In this document: positions 45,259 to 57,300 of the stretch, one piece after another
Layout: every line of letters begins with the position of its first letter
Position numbering within the stretch: position 1 is the first letter of the stretch
Assembly (NCBI GenBank): GCA_018398575.1
Contig: JAGTXZ010000011.1
Span: 434,001 to 498,000, forward strand
Direction: 5' to 3'
DNA from: Ampelomyces quisqualis
Lineage: Eukaryota > Ascomycota > Dothideomycetes > Pleosporales > Phaeosphaeriaceae
DNA length: 64,000 nucleotides
Translations under genes and position numbers: made by a program
Notes under the pieces: model-generated
Databases searched by the model: none
The model's input: only the letters and a program-made list of their open reading frames with translations
Told to the model about the DNA's origin: nothing

Positions 45259-46226
45259 ACTAAACGGTAGCCTTGTAGTAATATACCTTGCCTTCGACAC
45301 GATCTCCATACCCTTCCCTCGTCTCTCCTCAACCTGCGCAAGCAAGATTTGCCCCCAAGATCGTCCCATGCCACAGCTGGATGCCCACGCCACTTCCAAT
45401 CCAGGTCCATGACGTAGGTGTTTGCTCGCCGCAACGCAGGGAAGATGCAGGTAGATAATGGCGGAACATAAGTGTTCCAGCACCTGGGCTTCGGAATTCA
45501 TGGGATCTCGATACTCTGCACAGCCCAGCAATGTCATGTGCAACGCAACGGCAGTATGGGTTTCCGCGCTATCAAAAAAAAAGGATACTTAGGACATCGA
45601 TCGTTAAAAATGGTATAACTCCCAAGCTACATCCAGCTGGTCCTGTAGCTGTTCACACTGCCAGTTCGTCGATGCTCTGCGCCCCCACGCCCATACTATC
45701 AAATCTGTTGCTACTATCCTTAACCAAGTAGATAATGTCATATATAGCGACGCTGAAATGATTGTCACTTCTTCACCACCGCTGACAGCCCTGATGCCGA
45801 GTGCGCAGGGTCAGTGTCCGGCGTGTGTACGCTGTTTGGCCAACATAGTAGTCTAAGCTTTGCTTTGAACCACAAAAAAGCCATCCTTCTCACCCCTTTC
45901 GCTTGTTTAACGTGTGTGTTTGGTGTAAAGTGCGACACCCACACGCAGTTCTCCTTTGAAACTTCCACCCTTCAGGGAAAGCAGCACTGTTTGAGAAATA
46001 CTTTACTCACCCGTATGTGACTAACAATCACACGTAGGTTTTCACTCCATCTCAAGACATTGTTTATTCTGAGAGGTTTCTACACCTGCTCAAAACATTC
46101 GAGATTGAGCAAATTATGACACGTAGCAAAAGCAGAAGCTTATACAACCATGAATTAAACAACCGTGCCTGTGTAGTGCAAAATCTTTCACCAAGCGCCA
46201 TACGCCCACGCCTTCTCTGCATCAAC
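45259..46226. other. intergenic, no gene seen
   Basis: About 970 bp between convergent genes. Short ORFs only, none family-like. Contains an A9 run near 45,575. Confidence 0.45.
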
Positions 46227-46652
46227 TCATCCAATAAGCAACACCTTCCCCTGGGTACGTTGTTTCAGTTCTATCGAAAAGGACTTTTTGGCTTCCTCGA
46301 GAGTCCTCTTGGCTTCCCCCTTGGCGATCGGCTCTTCCCACAGGATACACTGAAACGCGATCTGGATGGTGGGATTTCCATCTCCATCTATGCCAGGGAT
46401 GTGTTTGAGGATGAGATCACTAGCTGCCGTGATAGGTTGCGACTCCTCCACTGAGTCGTCATAAGCGCGCGCTGACAGGTAGGAGGCGAAAAACTCCAAC
46501 TCCGCGTCTGTGGGTCGTTGACTGAATAACTCGTTGCGCAGTAGCGTTTCAATGTAACTTCTGTACGGTATATAGAAGGGCGATCCGACGTCCTGGTTTG
46601 TCGTAGTGTCGGCAAGACATTCCGAGTCGGATTTCCCGGCGCTTTCGGACAT
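46227..46652 (-). CDS. hypothetical protein
   Basis: An open frame of 141 residues from the ATG at 46652 (MSESAGKSDSE); an upstream ATG at 46718 would add 22 residues. Composition is protein-like: an acidic N-terminus, a helical middle ('SYIETLLRNELFSQRPTDAELEFFASYLSARAY') and an amphipathic 'GEAKRTLEEAKKSFSIELKQR' end. I recognise no family. Confidence 0.5.
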   Translation of the reverse strand: MSESAGKSDSECLADTTTNQDVGSPFYIPYRSYIETLLRNELFSQRPTDAELEFFASYLSARAYDDSVEESQPITAASDLILKHIPGIDGDGNPTIQIAFQCILWEEPIAKGEAKRTLEEAKKSFSIELKQRTQGKVLLIG

Positions 46653-47667
46653 GACGAGGCTTGTACGAATTATGATGCTGTGTTCCGAGTAAGCTTTGCG
46701 CTTCAGGGTGGATTGCAAAGATGGAGATATCTGGAGGTTTGCAGCGGAGCGGAAGACTTCCTATAGTAGTCGACGTAGACTGACAGTCATACCCGTGCAT
46801 GGACTTGGTAACACAAGAACCTGACTATACACTGGACTCACGACATTGTTTGGCACTACGATCATTTGAGCAATACGCACTCAGTGACACTGAAAAAGAC
46901 CAGTGAAGTGGAGTCCGCAACATGAAAGCGCTGATCGTACGACGAGCTGAGCAGGACTGCACCTCTAGCCAAAACGTTCGTGTCTAGTAAGCGAACAAGT
47001 GAATACATAGTCATATACGCGCCTGGACCAGGAATCCAGATGTATATGGCTCTACATGCTCAATGTGTGACATCTCTGAATAGTGTCATCAACTGGACAC
47101 ATTTGACGAGCATCTCAGCAGTGCAGTCACATTTCCCTGTCTAAATCCACCTTGTCATGACGCGACCGGTGAGTGACACGACAGTGGGTTGTTGTGTAAT
47201 CTATCTTGACTCAAAGTCTACCCGGTCATGGTATCTTACAAGTTATACTCTGGGGGCACGACACTCTTCACAGGCAAGTTTTCACAACTCCCAGGGCATG
47301 TTCTAACACGCGCCCCCGCACCGAAGTTACACGCTCAACTTACTACGACCTCATGTTCAGCGGCACTGCAACGCTTTAGGCGGTTGCGGAGAGGGTTCGA
47401 TTAGTGGTTTGGGGACATGGCATGGATGGGCTGGAGAGGTTGTGTGGCGAGAGTAGGGGGTGGGATGAGAGGCCTACAAGTGTCAAGGGAAGATTGTTAG
47501 TTTGTCATTCGTGTCGAAGCAGTTGCGATGGGACCGAGAGGTTATTGTAGAATTGGTGTCATGTGCTATTTGTTCGTTTCTGTTCACTCGATCGTAGACT
47601 CCCAAGCTACAACTAGGTTTGCGTGATACTAATCCTGAGCTTCCCCCTTACACTCGCATGCATGATC
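46653..47667. other. intergenic, no gene seen
   Basis: About 1 kb. No supported gene on either strand and no tRNA-like structure noticed. Confidence 0.45.
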
Positions 47668-48747
47668 CTAGTCCTCGTGGTCCAACTCTTTCCCAGCATT
47701 TCCATTGGGGTTCGGACCGTTCAACAACCCCATAGGGGCATAGTCAGCCTGCGTGGTGGCAGACATGAAAGATCTCTTTACTGGCTTCTCGTTCTCGTAG
47801 TCCGCGCCTGCACGCTTCTCTGGCACTACGGGGTTCCTGAACGCACCCAGTGACTTGTTGCTGGACCGTGACCACTCGGAAATAGCCTTCATGTCGTCTT
47901 GTTGCTCTTTGAAGTAGTCGCCGCTGAAGTGTTTGAACTTGGGTGCCACAGGCGATGCACCTAAGATGCCGGACCTATGAATCTGAGCTGGTGTTGGAGG
48001 CGGTAGGTGAATGGGGCGAAGGCCACCAGGCAATTGTGGTGTAGGTGGTATGAGGATGGATTGCTTCGACATGGTTGGCGGAGGCGGCATGGAGAATTCG
48101 AAGCGAGTGGCCTTATTGACGGGTGTGTCGCTGCTCTGAGTGGAAGGAGTCATTGAGCTAGATGGCATTACCGGAGGCGAAGACTGGAATGCAAATGGTG
48201 AAGTAGCTGGTGGAGGCGACTTGAGGTCTGGAGCCCAAGTGTTGGTGCTCGCCCCCAGATCGTAAGCAGTGCCTTGCCAGAGCCACGCCTGCCACGGCCA
48301 GACCCAGCCATCTTCCTGCCATGGCCACTTTTTCGTCTCGACGAAGTCCGCCGTAGCAAGTACACCGATGACGAGAAGTGTTGCGCACAGGAAGCCAAAG
48401 ATGGCATTGGATAGATACTGTGGGCGCGGCATACAGCCAGGTTGCTGCCATTCAGCGAGTGCGATAGACGCGATGAGCGCAAGAAAGCCGTAGCGGTACT
48501 TGGCTGGATATGCGGCGATCCTGTTGTATATGGTGGTGAAGATGAGGTTCCGGTTCTGGCGCACAGGGGCGGGCACGAATACGTTGATGATACCGATGAC
48601 GAAGCGACGGCACAATGCTAGCAATGCGGCAGGAGCGTCTTGTGCAGCGGTGGCAACGGTTGTTGACGCTGCCAGAAATCCGACTCTAGCTGGCGACGCA
48701 TCGTCCGCAGTGGGCGACTCAGGTAGTGGTATGTCAGCGGGATCCAT
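47668..48747 (-). CDS. hypothetical two-pass membrane protein, Trp-rich
   Basis: A single exon, 359 residues from MDPADIPLPES (48747); an upstream in-frame ATG at 48882 is less likely. A soluble N-terminus (~85 residues) is followed by two hydrophobic helices ('YGFLALIASIALAEW' and 'AIFGFLCATLLVIGVLA', about 86-145). Next comes a striking tryptophan cluster 'KKWPWQEDGWVWPWQAWLWQG', then a Pro/Ser-rich tail and a conserved-looking motif 'FKHFSGDYFKEQQDDMKAISEW'. I know no named domain for this layout; it may be a nuclear-envelope or ER protein. No catalytic motif seen. Confidence 0.6.
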   Translation of the reverse strand: MDPADIPLPESPTADDASPARVGFLAASTTVATAAQDAPAALLALCRRFVIGIINVFVPAPVRQNRNLIFTTIYNRIAAYPAKYRYGFLALIASIALAEWQQPGCMPRPQYLSNAIFGFLCATLLVIGVLATADFVETKKWPWQEDGWVWPWQAWLWQGTAYDLGASTNTWAPDLKSPPPATSPFAFQSSPPVMPSSSMTPSTQSSDTPVNKATRFEFSMPPPPTMSKQSILIPPTPQLPGGLRPIHLPPPTPAQIHRSGILGASPVAPKFKHFSGDYFKEQQDDMKAISEWSRSSNKSLGAFRNPVVPEKRAGADYENEKPVKRSFMSATTQADYAPMGLLNGPNPNGNAGKELDHED

Positions 48748-49050
48748 AGTTGAGCGCAATGGACGGGCGAGGTCCAGAGTGGAGGTTGGTGCGCAGGATG
48801 ATGAGAGAACAGAGGAAGGAAACTGGTCAACAGAAGGCTCCAGGCACGTCATTGCACTGTGCGGTGAAAGCAACATGCGCAAACATTGCTACATTGTCAC
48901 GTAAGTCTTGGCGTGGTCCCCTGCGCCCATCGTCATGCTGCAATTTGGAATGTCGAAATCGTAAAGGACGCGGTAAGTTGTCGAGATTTCAGACTTCGCA
49001 GTCGTCCGGTGTCTTCTTAGTGCAATTATGGTGAGTTCAATGCAATGCTA

Positions 49051-50256
49051 TCAGTCGTCGAGCTTTCTAGTTTCATGCCGCCTCGCCTTAAGCCGGGCTG
49101 TTGTGCTCGTCCCTTGTAGAAAGGAGCCCCTCTCACGCATCATGTTCCATAGCCCTGAGTCGTCCCATTTATCATTAGGGGTAGGCACTGTAGTTTGCTC
49201 CCATAAGACCTCCGTGTGCTGCGGTATGTGATCTAGTAGCCACTCTAACGTATTGTTTCTTTGTGTGGCGACACTTACAATGGCCTTGATCGGGCGTAAA
49301 GGCGTAGGCCCCAAAGCAATGACAACGGTGCTAAGTTTGGGAAGAAGCTGGATTACATGACCCATTGGATCTGCGACAGAAGGCACGAGCTGGTACTGCC
49401 GTGGCCGGAAGACTTGATCGACGAGGTGACCGACCATGACTTCCAGCCTGTTGAAGAGCATTCGCGTATGTGGGTTCATGACGGCGAGCGTCTCGTAGTA
49501 CCTCGAGATATACTCGTTGCTTAGCACTAAGCTGTCCTTGTCACGTGCTGCCAGCATGAATAGAGTGCGGTTCTCGTAGAAGTATTTCCTGACCTCGTCA
49601 TGTATCTGGCGGTTTGTGCGCATGATGTCAAGGCGTATGCGAGGAGGCTTGTGTTCGCGCGTGGGCTGGTGTATGAGGGCGATGTGCGGCTCACGGGGTA
49701 GGAGGTAGGAGTAGACGTGTAGTGCCAACTCGGCACTTAGCTTCAGGAATGGGAATGGTTTTACTACTGGTTGTCAGGAAGATTGGGCGCTCATGACACT
49801 GACGCACTTGCCTCGATTCTCCAGCGCCCGGAAAGACGCATCGAGTTTGGTGCCACATAGTTGATCGATCTTGCTGAGCAGCTGGCGTACCTCGGAAAAG
49901 GTAGGATCCACGCCCTTGCGGAAATCCGAGACTTTGTAGTCGTTGTGGGGATATCGACCTTGTTGAATAGTGGCGTAGGCGTCAATGCAGACGTGCGGGA
50001 TGAGATCAGGACGCGCAATACTCTTGACCACGAGAAAGAAGTCCTCGGAGCCGTCAACATATATCTCTTCATGGAACGGACGCGATTGGCAGGCGTTTCG
50101 AAGGATTGCAACGTCGACGCCTGGCTGAAGCTTGTCATCGAGAGCTTGCAGGGTGAGCTTCAATTGGGCAGCGTCGGTCACGGAAAAGCGCTCTTGGGCA
50201 GGGATCGGGCGGTAGTGGCGCGGGATGGAAGACGACCTTGGGCGGAAGAGCTCCAT
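49051..50256 (-). CDS. F-box-like (2EXR-type) protein
   Basis: Two exons are inferred. Exon 1 runs from 50256 (MELFRPRSSS) to about 49,800 and ends '..SFRALENRGK'. Exon 2 runs from about 49,760 to 49,051 and begins with 'PFPFLKLSAELALHVYSYLL', a typical fungal F-box-like helix motif, followed by 'MRTNRQIHDEVRKYFYENRTLFML'. The two parts are in different frames and close together, so an intron of 40-70 bp is required; GTGCGT (49807) and GTCAGT donors are present, but the exact pair cannot be settled (one choice, GTCAGT with an AAG acceptor at 49,741, is in frame). Possibly an SCF substrate adaptor. It is the last gene before the AT-rich block. Confidence 0.6.
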
Positions 50257-51582
50257 GTTCAGCAAAGCAACAGACAGCCTTGCATGTTTCGAGGCGTCTG
50301 ACGAGACATGAGATGAAGTGTAGCAGGCACGTGGCAGGTAGTTCAGAGCCCCGCACGCTAACATGGTTACATGATACATACATACACTCCCCCCCCCTGA
50401 ACGGGTCGTTAGCGCGTGTGATTGGCAGGGATATGGGCTAATAGGAGAGCTGGGATAAATAAGTGAATCAAGAGGCGTACAAGAGGCAGTCAGGGGCTAA
50501 GCAAGAAGGACCTTACACTAGATGCACAGGCACTAAGCTTTTGCTATTAAATTAAATAGATTACTAATACTTTGTTAGCCTACTACAGGCAGCTAGAACC
50601 TGTTAGCATCTATTCTTTATCTTTAAGGTGTATATCTAGATCTCCTCTATAGTTATCTTATCCTACTCTTCTTAGATACACTGCCTTAGAGTAAGTAAGT
50701 CTGTTAGGTGTCTTTTAGCTACTCTTATCTTTAGTAATCTCTATACTAGTTTAATTAGATTAAGATTAAGTAAGTTAGCTAGGTAAATAATCTTATAGAT
50801 ACCTACATTCTCTAACGCCTTCTGCTAGATTATATACCTATAGCAGCTAGCCCTATTCTCTATATACTTTAAAATATATAGGTAGAGTGCTATAAAGCGT
50901 TAGATCTTAGGTAGTATATAGTTAATAAGTTCTATCTTATTAAGAGTGCCTTTAGCGTTCTAATTCTTCTCTATAAAGATAAGAGGTTTCTTATGTTAAG
51001 TAGTAATTGTAAGAGGTTTGTATAGCAGCAAAGTTACAAGATAATAATAGTAGTATAGGTAGAAGTAAGTTAATTCTTGTTCTGTAGCTTTAGTATAGAA
51101 CTACTCTTTTGTAAATACAACTAGACGTGTATTCTTACAACTAGAATATACTAGGTCTGCACTAGTGTAGCGCTATTAAGACGCTAGGGCAGCTGTATAT
51201 ATTCTACGCGTATAATAGCTAAAGTAGCGTTATAGTAGTGCAGGCGCATTACTACGCAACTAACAGCTCTACGCTATAGCATCTTTATAATTATTCTCTC
51301 CTCTTTAGAATTACTATCTTAGTAATTTAATAACGTTAAGTTTACTAGTGCGTACCTAATATTGTTATTGTAGAGCTGTTTACTATAAAGCTGTTGTTAT
51401 ACTAAGACTAAAACTTTAAGTAAATCTAAGAAGTAGCTAGTAGCTATAGTAATAGTAGAAATATAGCAAAACTTTGTATACGTAATTTTCTCTATTCTTT
51501 TAGTAATAACTATATTATTCTACTACTACACTATCTACTAGCTTTACGCTATTACAACTCTGTTGTACCTATATTAATTATT

Positions 51583-52563
51583 ATAAGCACTACGCCTACT
51601 CTGCCTACTACCTCTACTATCCTTATAAGTAGTGTAACGCTAGTATTACAACATTGCTAACTTAGTGTTTAGGCTACGCCTATTGCCTACTATAGTAGTG
51701 TCTCTAATATTAAGTTAGTAATTTTAATTTACTTCTACTGCACTAAGAGCTTAAAGCTTACTAGCACCTATTATAACTTTATAGTTAGTAGTCTACGCTG
51801 TAGCTCTTGCTAGGGCAAGTAGAAGCCCTGCTCTAAAGTCTCTGCCAATTTTGTTAAAAGCTAGAATACTATCTACTAGCAGCAGCAGCGCCTTACTACT
51901 AAGAAGAAGCCTAATTCTGTTATAGTTACTGCGTAAGAGACGTTACTGCGCTAGTAGACTAGCTTAGTAGAGCTTTTTTTGCGCACAGAGGTTAAGTATA
52001 GAGGTTGTTGTTAGCCTAAAAGTAATAAGATCTAGATTCTGCAAGTTAAGGTAACTAACTACCTGTCTACTATAGTAAAAGGTATTCTTAACTTACTATA
52101 AGCTTAGGTAAGTTATTTTTCTTATTCCTTGTAGTTGCTGCGCTAGCGTTCTAACAGCATCTAAGCTAACTTTCTCTCTCTTAGTAAGGCTAACGCATAG
52201 TCTAACTCTAACTTTAATATAGAAAAAGAAAAGTCTTCCTTTAGGTCTAAGCCTAGGTCTAAGAGTAGTAGTAGTAGTAGAGGTAAGAATAAAAATAAAA
52301 CTCTTTTCTAGAAGAGCTCTAGCCCTATGCCTTCTCTTAAGAAGAAAGGCAAAGGTAAGGCTAAAGCTAAGGCTAAGGCTAAGGCTAAGGCTAAACCTAA
52401 GCCTAAGCCTAAGCCTAAGAAGCGCCTAGCTTTAGCTAGTTCTACTAAGGAGCCTGCGTCTAAGCGCGTTAAGAGCTTAAACTTATTAGGTTACCTAGTG
52501 CGCGCTATAACAGCGTTAGCAAAAAGTAAAGTTCTATTAGAGTTAGGTAATGTTGTTTCCTAA
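51583..52563 (+). pseudogene. antisense accessory ORF of element B (CX2CX6C protein)
   Basis: A plus-strand frame running about 327 codons, opposite to and convergent with pol. It is interrupted only by TAG/TAA codons, as RIP makes from CAG, CAA or TGG. A likely start is an ATG turned to ATA at 51,583. A CX2CX6C motif lies at 51,799-51,831, followed by a Gln/Leu-rich, probably helical stretch and a Ser/Arg region. The last 79 codons (52,327-52,563) are open and very basic, with alternating Lys-Ala and Lys-Pro codons. Those codons lack CA and TG, so RIP could not break them. I know no function; the cysteine spacing equals the first half of a Zn2Cys6 cluster. Confidence 0.6.
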
Positions 52564-52930
52564 AAACAGCAGGAAGAGGTAGAGAATAGAAGGCTTAGTA
52601 ATAATTTACTAGGCTCTCTAAGCTTCTATAAGGCTAATAAAGATAATAATAAGTTTCTAGGCTAAGCTAGTAGTTATGCTTAGCTGCGCTGCTAAGGCGC
52701 TAGCAGTGCGTTAGTAAGGCGCCTTTATTTTTATATGTTTTTTTTTTTTCTTTTTACTTTTCTTTCTCTCTCTTTTTTTTTGTATATTAATTGTATAAGT
52801 AATTAATCTCTTCTCTAGTTATACTTTTCTATAAGTAATTTGTCTATATCTTTTTAATTAACTTATTTGTTATATTCTAAGGGCTAGCCTTTCTATTTTA
52901 CTAGGTAATTTACTAAACGCTTGTTGCGCC

Positions 52931-52935
52931 TCTTT
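52931..52935 (+). repeat. target-site duplication of element A, left copy
   Basis: The 5-bp word tcttt directly abuts the left LTR and is repeated exactly at 60,052-60,056 after the right LTR. Confidence 0.85.
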
Positions 52936-53234
52936 TGTAACAACGCAGGTAGGTACAGCTATTAAGATTAAATTAGATACGTATTAGAGGCATGTAGGAG
53001 TGCGTGTTGTATTAGAGATTCTAGATTAGCTATACACCTATAGGTCTTGTACAGAAGGACAAAAGAAACTTGTCCTCTATCTATGCTATAGGCTTATATT
53101 TATAGTAGGCGTAGCAGCTAAGTTAGAGCGCTGTTAGAGCGCTTTTAGTTCTAATCTACTAGCTTCTTACATAATTTGTTACTAAGCCTTTATAAGGTAT
53201 TAGATGTAACATGTGTTTGTATGTGCTTATTATA
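52936..53234 (-). repeat. LTR (3') of element A
   Basis: 299 bp, the same length as the copies at 59,753-60,051 and 62,065-62,363. Right end reads TTATTATA where the others have TTGTTACA, consistent with RIP of the terminal inverted repeat. Confidence 0.92.
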
Positions 53235-53559
53235 TTACTCCTCTTCTTAAAATTAATAGTCTCTATTAATTAAGTCTGTATTAGTGTTGTTTTAGATACC
53301 TCTCTAAATTGTTATAAACTTACATTTACCTTAAGTTTATTTTAAGATAACGTAATATAGCTGTTTGTTGTTGTTTTAATCTGCGCGCTAGCACGTTTAA
53401 AGTTTCTAACTTTACCTTAAGCTTTTTAAGCATATATATAAGGCTAGCTTTCTAGTATACTACTTCTTTATACTCTCCCCCTACACGTTTGTATACCTAT
53501 AGCTATCTAACTGCTCTCTTAATTTAATTGTTAGCTAATTGTTTCTGCAGATACATATA

Positions 53560-54339
53560 ATACCTATTCCTGTCTCTTTTAAGGCTTATCTCTTAGCCTA
53601 TTAGGTTGTTTACCTACAGGCTGTAAGAGCTTTTGCCTGCAGCTATTTTAATATTAAGTTTAGATTCTATTTAGACGTATCTAAGAAGTGTGCTTATTGC
53701 ACACTTTTAAATAAGAAGTGTTACCTAGTTTCTCTATATGTAGGCTAAGAGTATAATAGCCTTTCTAAGGCTCTTAACTATAGGTTTACTGCCTTAGGTA
53801 AAGATAAGTCTAATAAGGTAGTGTTAAAGCAGAAGGCTGCTATTAAAAAGGTAGTATTTTAGTTAGCTGCTGTTGTGCAAGTAAGCACTGCACAAGTAGC
53901 TAATATAAATAACGCTAACTTATTAGTTAGCGCTTATTACTAAAGGAAGGAGCTAGCTAGAGAGGTTAGAGCAATAGCTAAGGAGATTAGGTTACTTAAG
54001 AAAAGTATAGCTAGGCTAACTAGTATAGTTGCTTAGCTAGTAGATGTTATAATAGTATTAAGAGCTAATTAGTTAGTAGAGCAAGAGGAGGCGCAGGTAG
54101 TAACGTTTTAGGCAGCAGTAGAGCAGAAGGCAAGTACTTGCAGTAGGCAGGGCTAGAATAAAAGACAACTAGGTAGTACGTTAGTGTCTGTACCTAGGGA
54201 TTTAGACAGTTAAGAACGTCCTACTAGTAGCAGCAACAGTCTGCTGTTAGATCTAATAGAAGAGTAAGACTCCTATTGTTAATAGCTGTTACCTACTAGT
54301 ATAGTAGTTACAATATTAAGTTTAATTTCTCTAATATAA
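53560..54339 (+). pseudogene. antisense accessory ORF of element A (CX2CX6C protein)
   Basis: A plus-strand frame of about 260 codons between the 3' LTR and the chromodomain end of pol, convergent with pol. The start ATG is changed to ATA at 53,560; the copy in element C keeps ATG. The only interruptions are TAG/TAA codons, mostly at the same places in both copies. CX2CX6C lies at 53,689-53,721 ('CAYCTLLNKKC'), then a helical region 'REVRAIAKEIRLLKKSIARL', probably a coiled coil, and an acidic Ser-rich end. Frame and length are kept in element C without indels that break them. Function unknown. Confidence 0.6.
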
Positions 54340-54399
54340 TTGTCTTATAATGCTGTAAGATCTTTAACTCTTTTTTTCTATACTGTAATCTACTTAGCT

Positions 54400-57300
54400 A
54401 ACGCTTATAGAAGTTCTAGCTGTTTTAGATAGCGTTTATAAAATACTTATAATATGTGTAAAGTGCTTATAAAGTTTAAAGTGTTGTACTAGGTAGAGTT
54501 AAGGTTATAGCCTACCTATTTTACGCAATACTTTAAGATAGAGCAGTATAGCTTGCTAGCTAAGATCTCTTTAACTTCTTATTCTTTAACGCCTTAAATT
54601 AAGATGCTAGATAAGTTTAGGCTTAGCTAACTAGGTAGGAGGTTGTTAGGGTTCTTGCAAAGAACATCTAGAGCAAATACATTATAGATCTTAGAACCTT
54701 TAGGTAGCTTTAGTTAAAATAAATAGCTAACTTATTTTAAAACTTTAAAGAAGCTTTCTTATAATTTAGCGAGTTTGCAACTTAGGTAAGTAACAGATAG
54801 GTTTTAGGTTAAGAGGTAAACCTTGTTACCTACTACCTAATTAATAAGTTAATAATGTTTGTTTACCTTAGCAGCTATCTGTTTCTGCGCTTTCTTTATA
54901 TTATCTTTAGCTGTGCGCTAGGCTTTATACATACAAGTAGCTAAGCTTAAAGCATCCTTAACGTTTATATCTTTGTGTTTTAAAGGAGATAATACCTAAT
55001 CCTAGCTCTATTATAGTTTAGATCTAAACAAAAGCTAGTACAGCGCTATACTAATTATAGAGTGCAGTAGCGTAGCTTAGGCTTAATTAATTATTAGTAA
55101 GAGGTTACTCTAGTTGTCCTAGTAATAAGATATAAACAGCCTTAATTGTTAATTAATATACTTATTTATAATCTTAGTTTGTCTATTAGTTTGTTTATAG
55201 TAGGCTGTAGAAAGCTTAAGTTGCACGCCTAGGATCTTGCAGAACTTAGACTAGAATTAGGACACAAACTAGAGTCTGCAGTCAGACACTATACTTTTAG
55301 GCGTGTAGCTAAATTAGTATACCTATTAGATAAACAAGTAAGCTATTTCTTAAGCGTTAATTGTTTTGTAGCAAGAAATAGAAACAGCTTACTTAGATAA
55401 GTAATTAATAACAACTATAATTTAATTATAGCTATAACAATCTGTTAGAAATGTCTTAAAATCTATATACAAATGCTGTATAGGCCTATTAGAAATTTGT
55501 AATAGATAGAGGAAACCTTAGGCTTAGAGCTGTCTTAGATAGGATCTTTAACAGAAAACGCAGTTTTGTACATAGCGTTTGCATATAGCTTCTATACTCC
55601 TCTAATAATATTACTAAGCTAGAAGCTAATACGTCTTTATAGCGCTTAGGTAAGCAGTAGATACTTAATTATAAGCCTCTCTAATTAGTTAAGTGCACAA
55701 AGAGGAGTCTCTAGGTACACATAGGCGTAAGTAATATAGTAGTAGTCCTTCTTAGACACAATATAGCTATAGTAGCATAAGGCGTTCTTTCTTAAAGGAG
55801 CAGCAATTCTCTGCTAGCAAGGCTTTAATTAGTTCTAACAAGTTAAGATTTAGAGAGGCACTAATAGATTAGACTAAAATAGCTAAAATATTAATCTCTA
55901 GCTAGTTATAGATGTAGTTTTAAGCTAGTTTAGAGTTAACTAGAGGGCTTAGGCGTTTAGGTCCTAGAAGTACACAGAATCTGTTATCTTGTTAGGCAGC
56001 CTTAACCTTGCTAACGTCCTGTTCTCTTTAGCTTAGGATATTAGCTTGCTTGTTAAGCTTACTAGGCGTGTACTTAATGCAGAAATTAAAAGAAGCAATA
56101 ATCTCTGCCTATTGTGCTTAATGTGTATTAAGAACCTTAGTAGTTATAAAGTATTCTAAAGAGTAGTAATCTAAATATACCTAGATTTAACTTTGTATAA
56201 AAGTAAGTTTAGCTCTCTACTTCTTAAACGCTTTTAGGATAGCAAAAAGTTTCTTGTTGTGTATTTCTTAATTAAGCTTAGCCCTAGATAGAGTGTAACT
56301 ATAGAAGGCTATAGGATACTACTTGTTGTTAGAGTGCTTCTAAAAGAGTACTTCTGCTATTACTCTATCTAACGCGTTAGTTTCTAACTTTATATTATAC
56401 TTAGGATAGAAATAAGATAGCGTAGAAATAGCTAAGAGTAAGGCTTTAATCTAATTAAAAGCCTATTAGCAGTCTGTAGTCTAATTAAATAGTGTAGCAG
56501 GACTTTAAAGCTTTATAATTAGTTTAGCTACACAGAAGAAATCCTTAATAAATTGTTAATAGAAACTAGCAAAACTAAAAAATAACTTAACGCTAGTAAC
56601 TATAGTAGGTTTAGCCTAGTTTTAGAGTGCTTCTACCTTGTTAGAGTTAACTTTAGTGCTCTAGTTTGTTAAAACGTAACCTAAATACATTATATAGGTT
56701 ACATAAAATTTACTCTTCTAAATGTCTACTTAGAGTCTTGTAGTACGTAGGTGCTCTAGAACCTTTTAGACGTGTTTCTAATGTAAGTTTATATCCTTAG
56801 AGTAGATTAGAATATTATTAAGATACGCAATGCAGAAATTGTTAAAATAATTAATTAGTATATTATTTATATAGCGTTAATACGTAGCTAGCCTATTGTA
56901 TAAGCTAAAAGAAAAAACCTTACACTTATATGTACTGTAACAGGTCTAAAAGGTAGTATACTCTTTAGAGTTAGAATCTATACAAATTTTGTTAAAAGCA
57001 GCCTAGATGTTAAACTTAGTAAAGATCTTAGCCTTAAAAGGGCGTAATAGCAGCTTATTAATGCAAAGGATTAAATAGACGTCCTTGCGCGTAAGGGCGT
57101 TAATCTTCTAGTAGTCTATACAGATGCGTATATCTCTATTTAGTTTGCGTACACAAAGGATAGGTAAAGCAAAAGAACTTTAGCTAGCCTTAATAAAACT
57201 CTTCTAAAGGTGTTCTTAGACGTAGGCCTTAGTAGCTTTAAGCTCCTCCTAGTTTTACTTGTACAGAAGACTAAACGTATTTAGTAATAGTTCTTTAAAG

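Larger units (their letters stand above)
50530..52935 (-). mobile_element. Ty3/gypsy chromovirus B, 3' part (interrupted by element A)
   Basis: Left-hand part of an old, RIP-mutated element on the minus strand. Its chromodomain C-terminal half reads on the minus strand at about 52,790-52,930 ('YLVK*KG*PLEY', the stops standing for Trp). Left of it are a T-rich tract (52,735-52,775) and the opposite-strand ORF at 51,583-52,563. A pyrimidine run near 51,296-51,306 could be the polypurine tract of the minus strand, which would put the 3' LTR at about 50,530-51,290, but I have no second LTR to compare. The right-hand part continues at 60,052. Confidence 0.75.
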
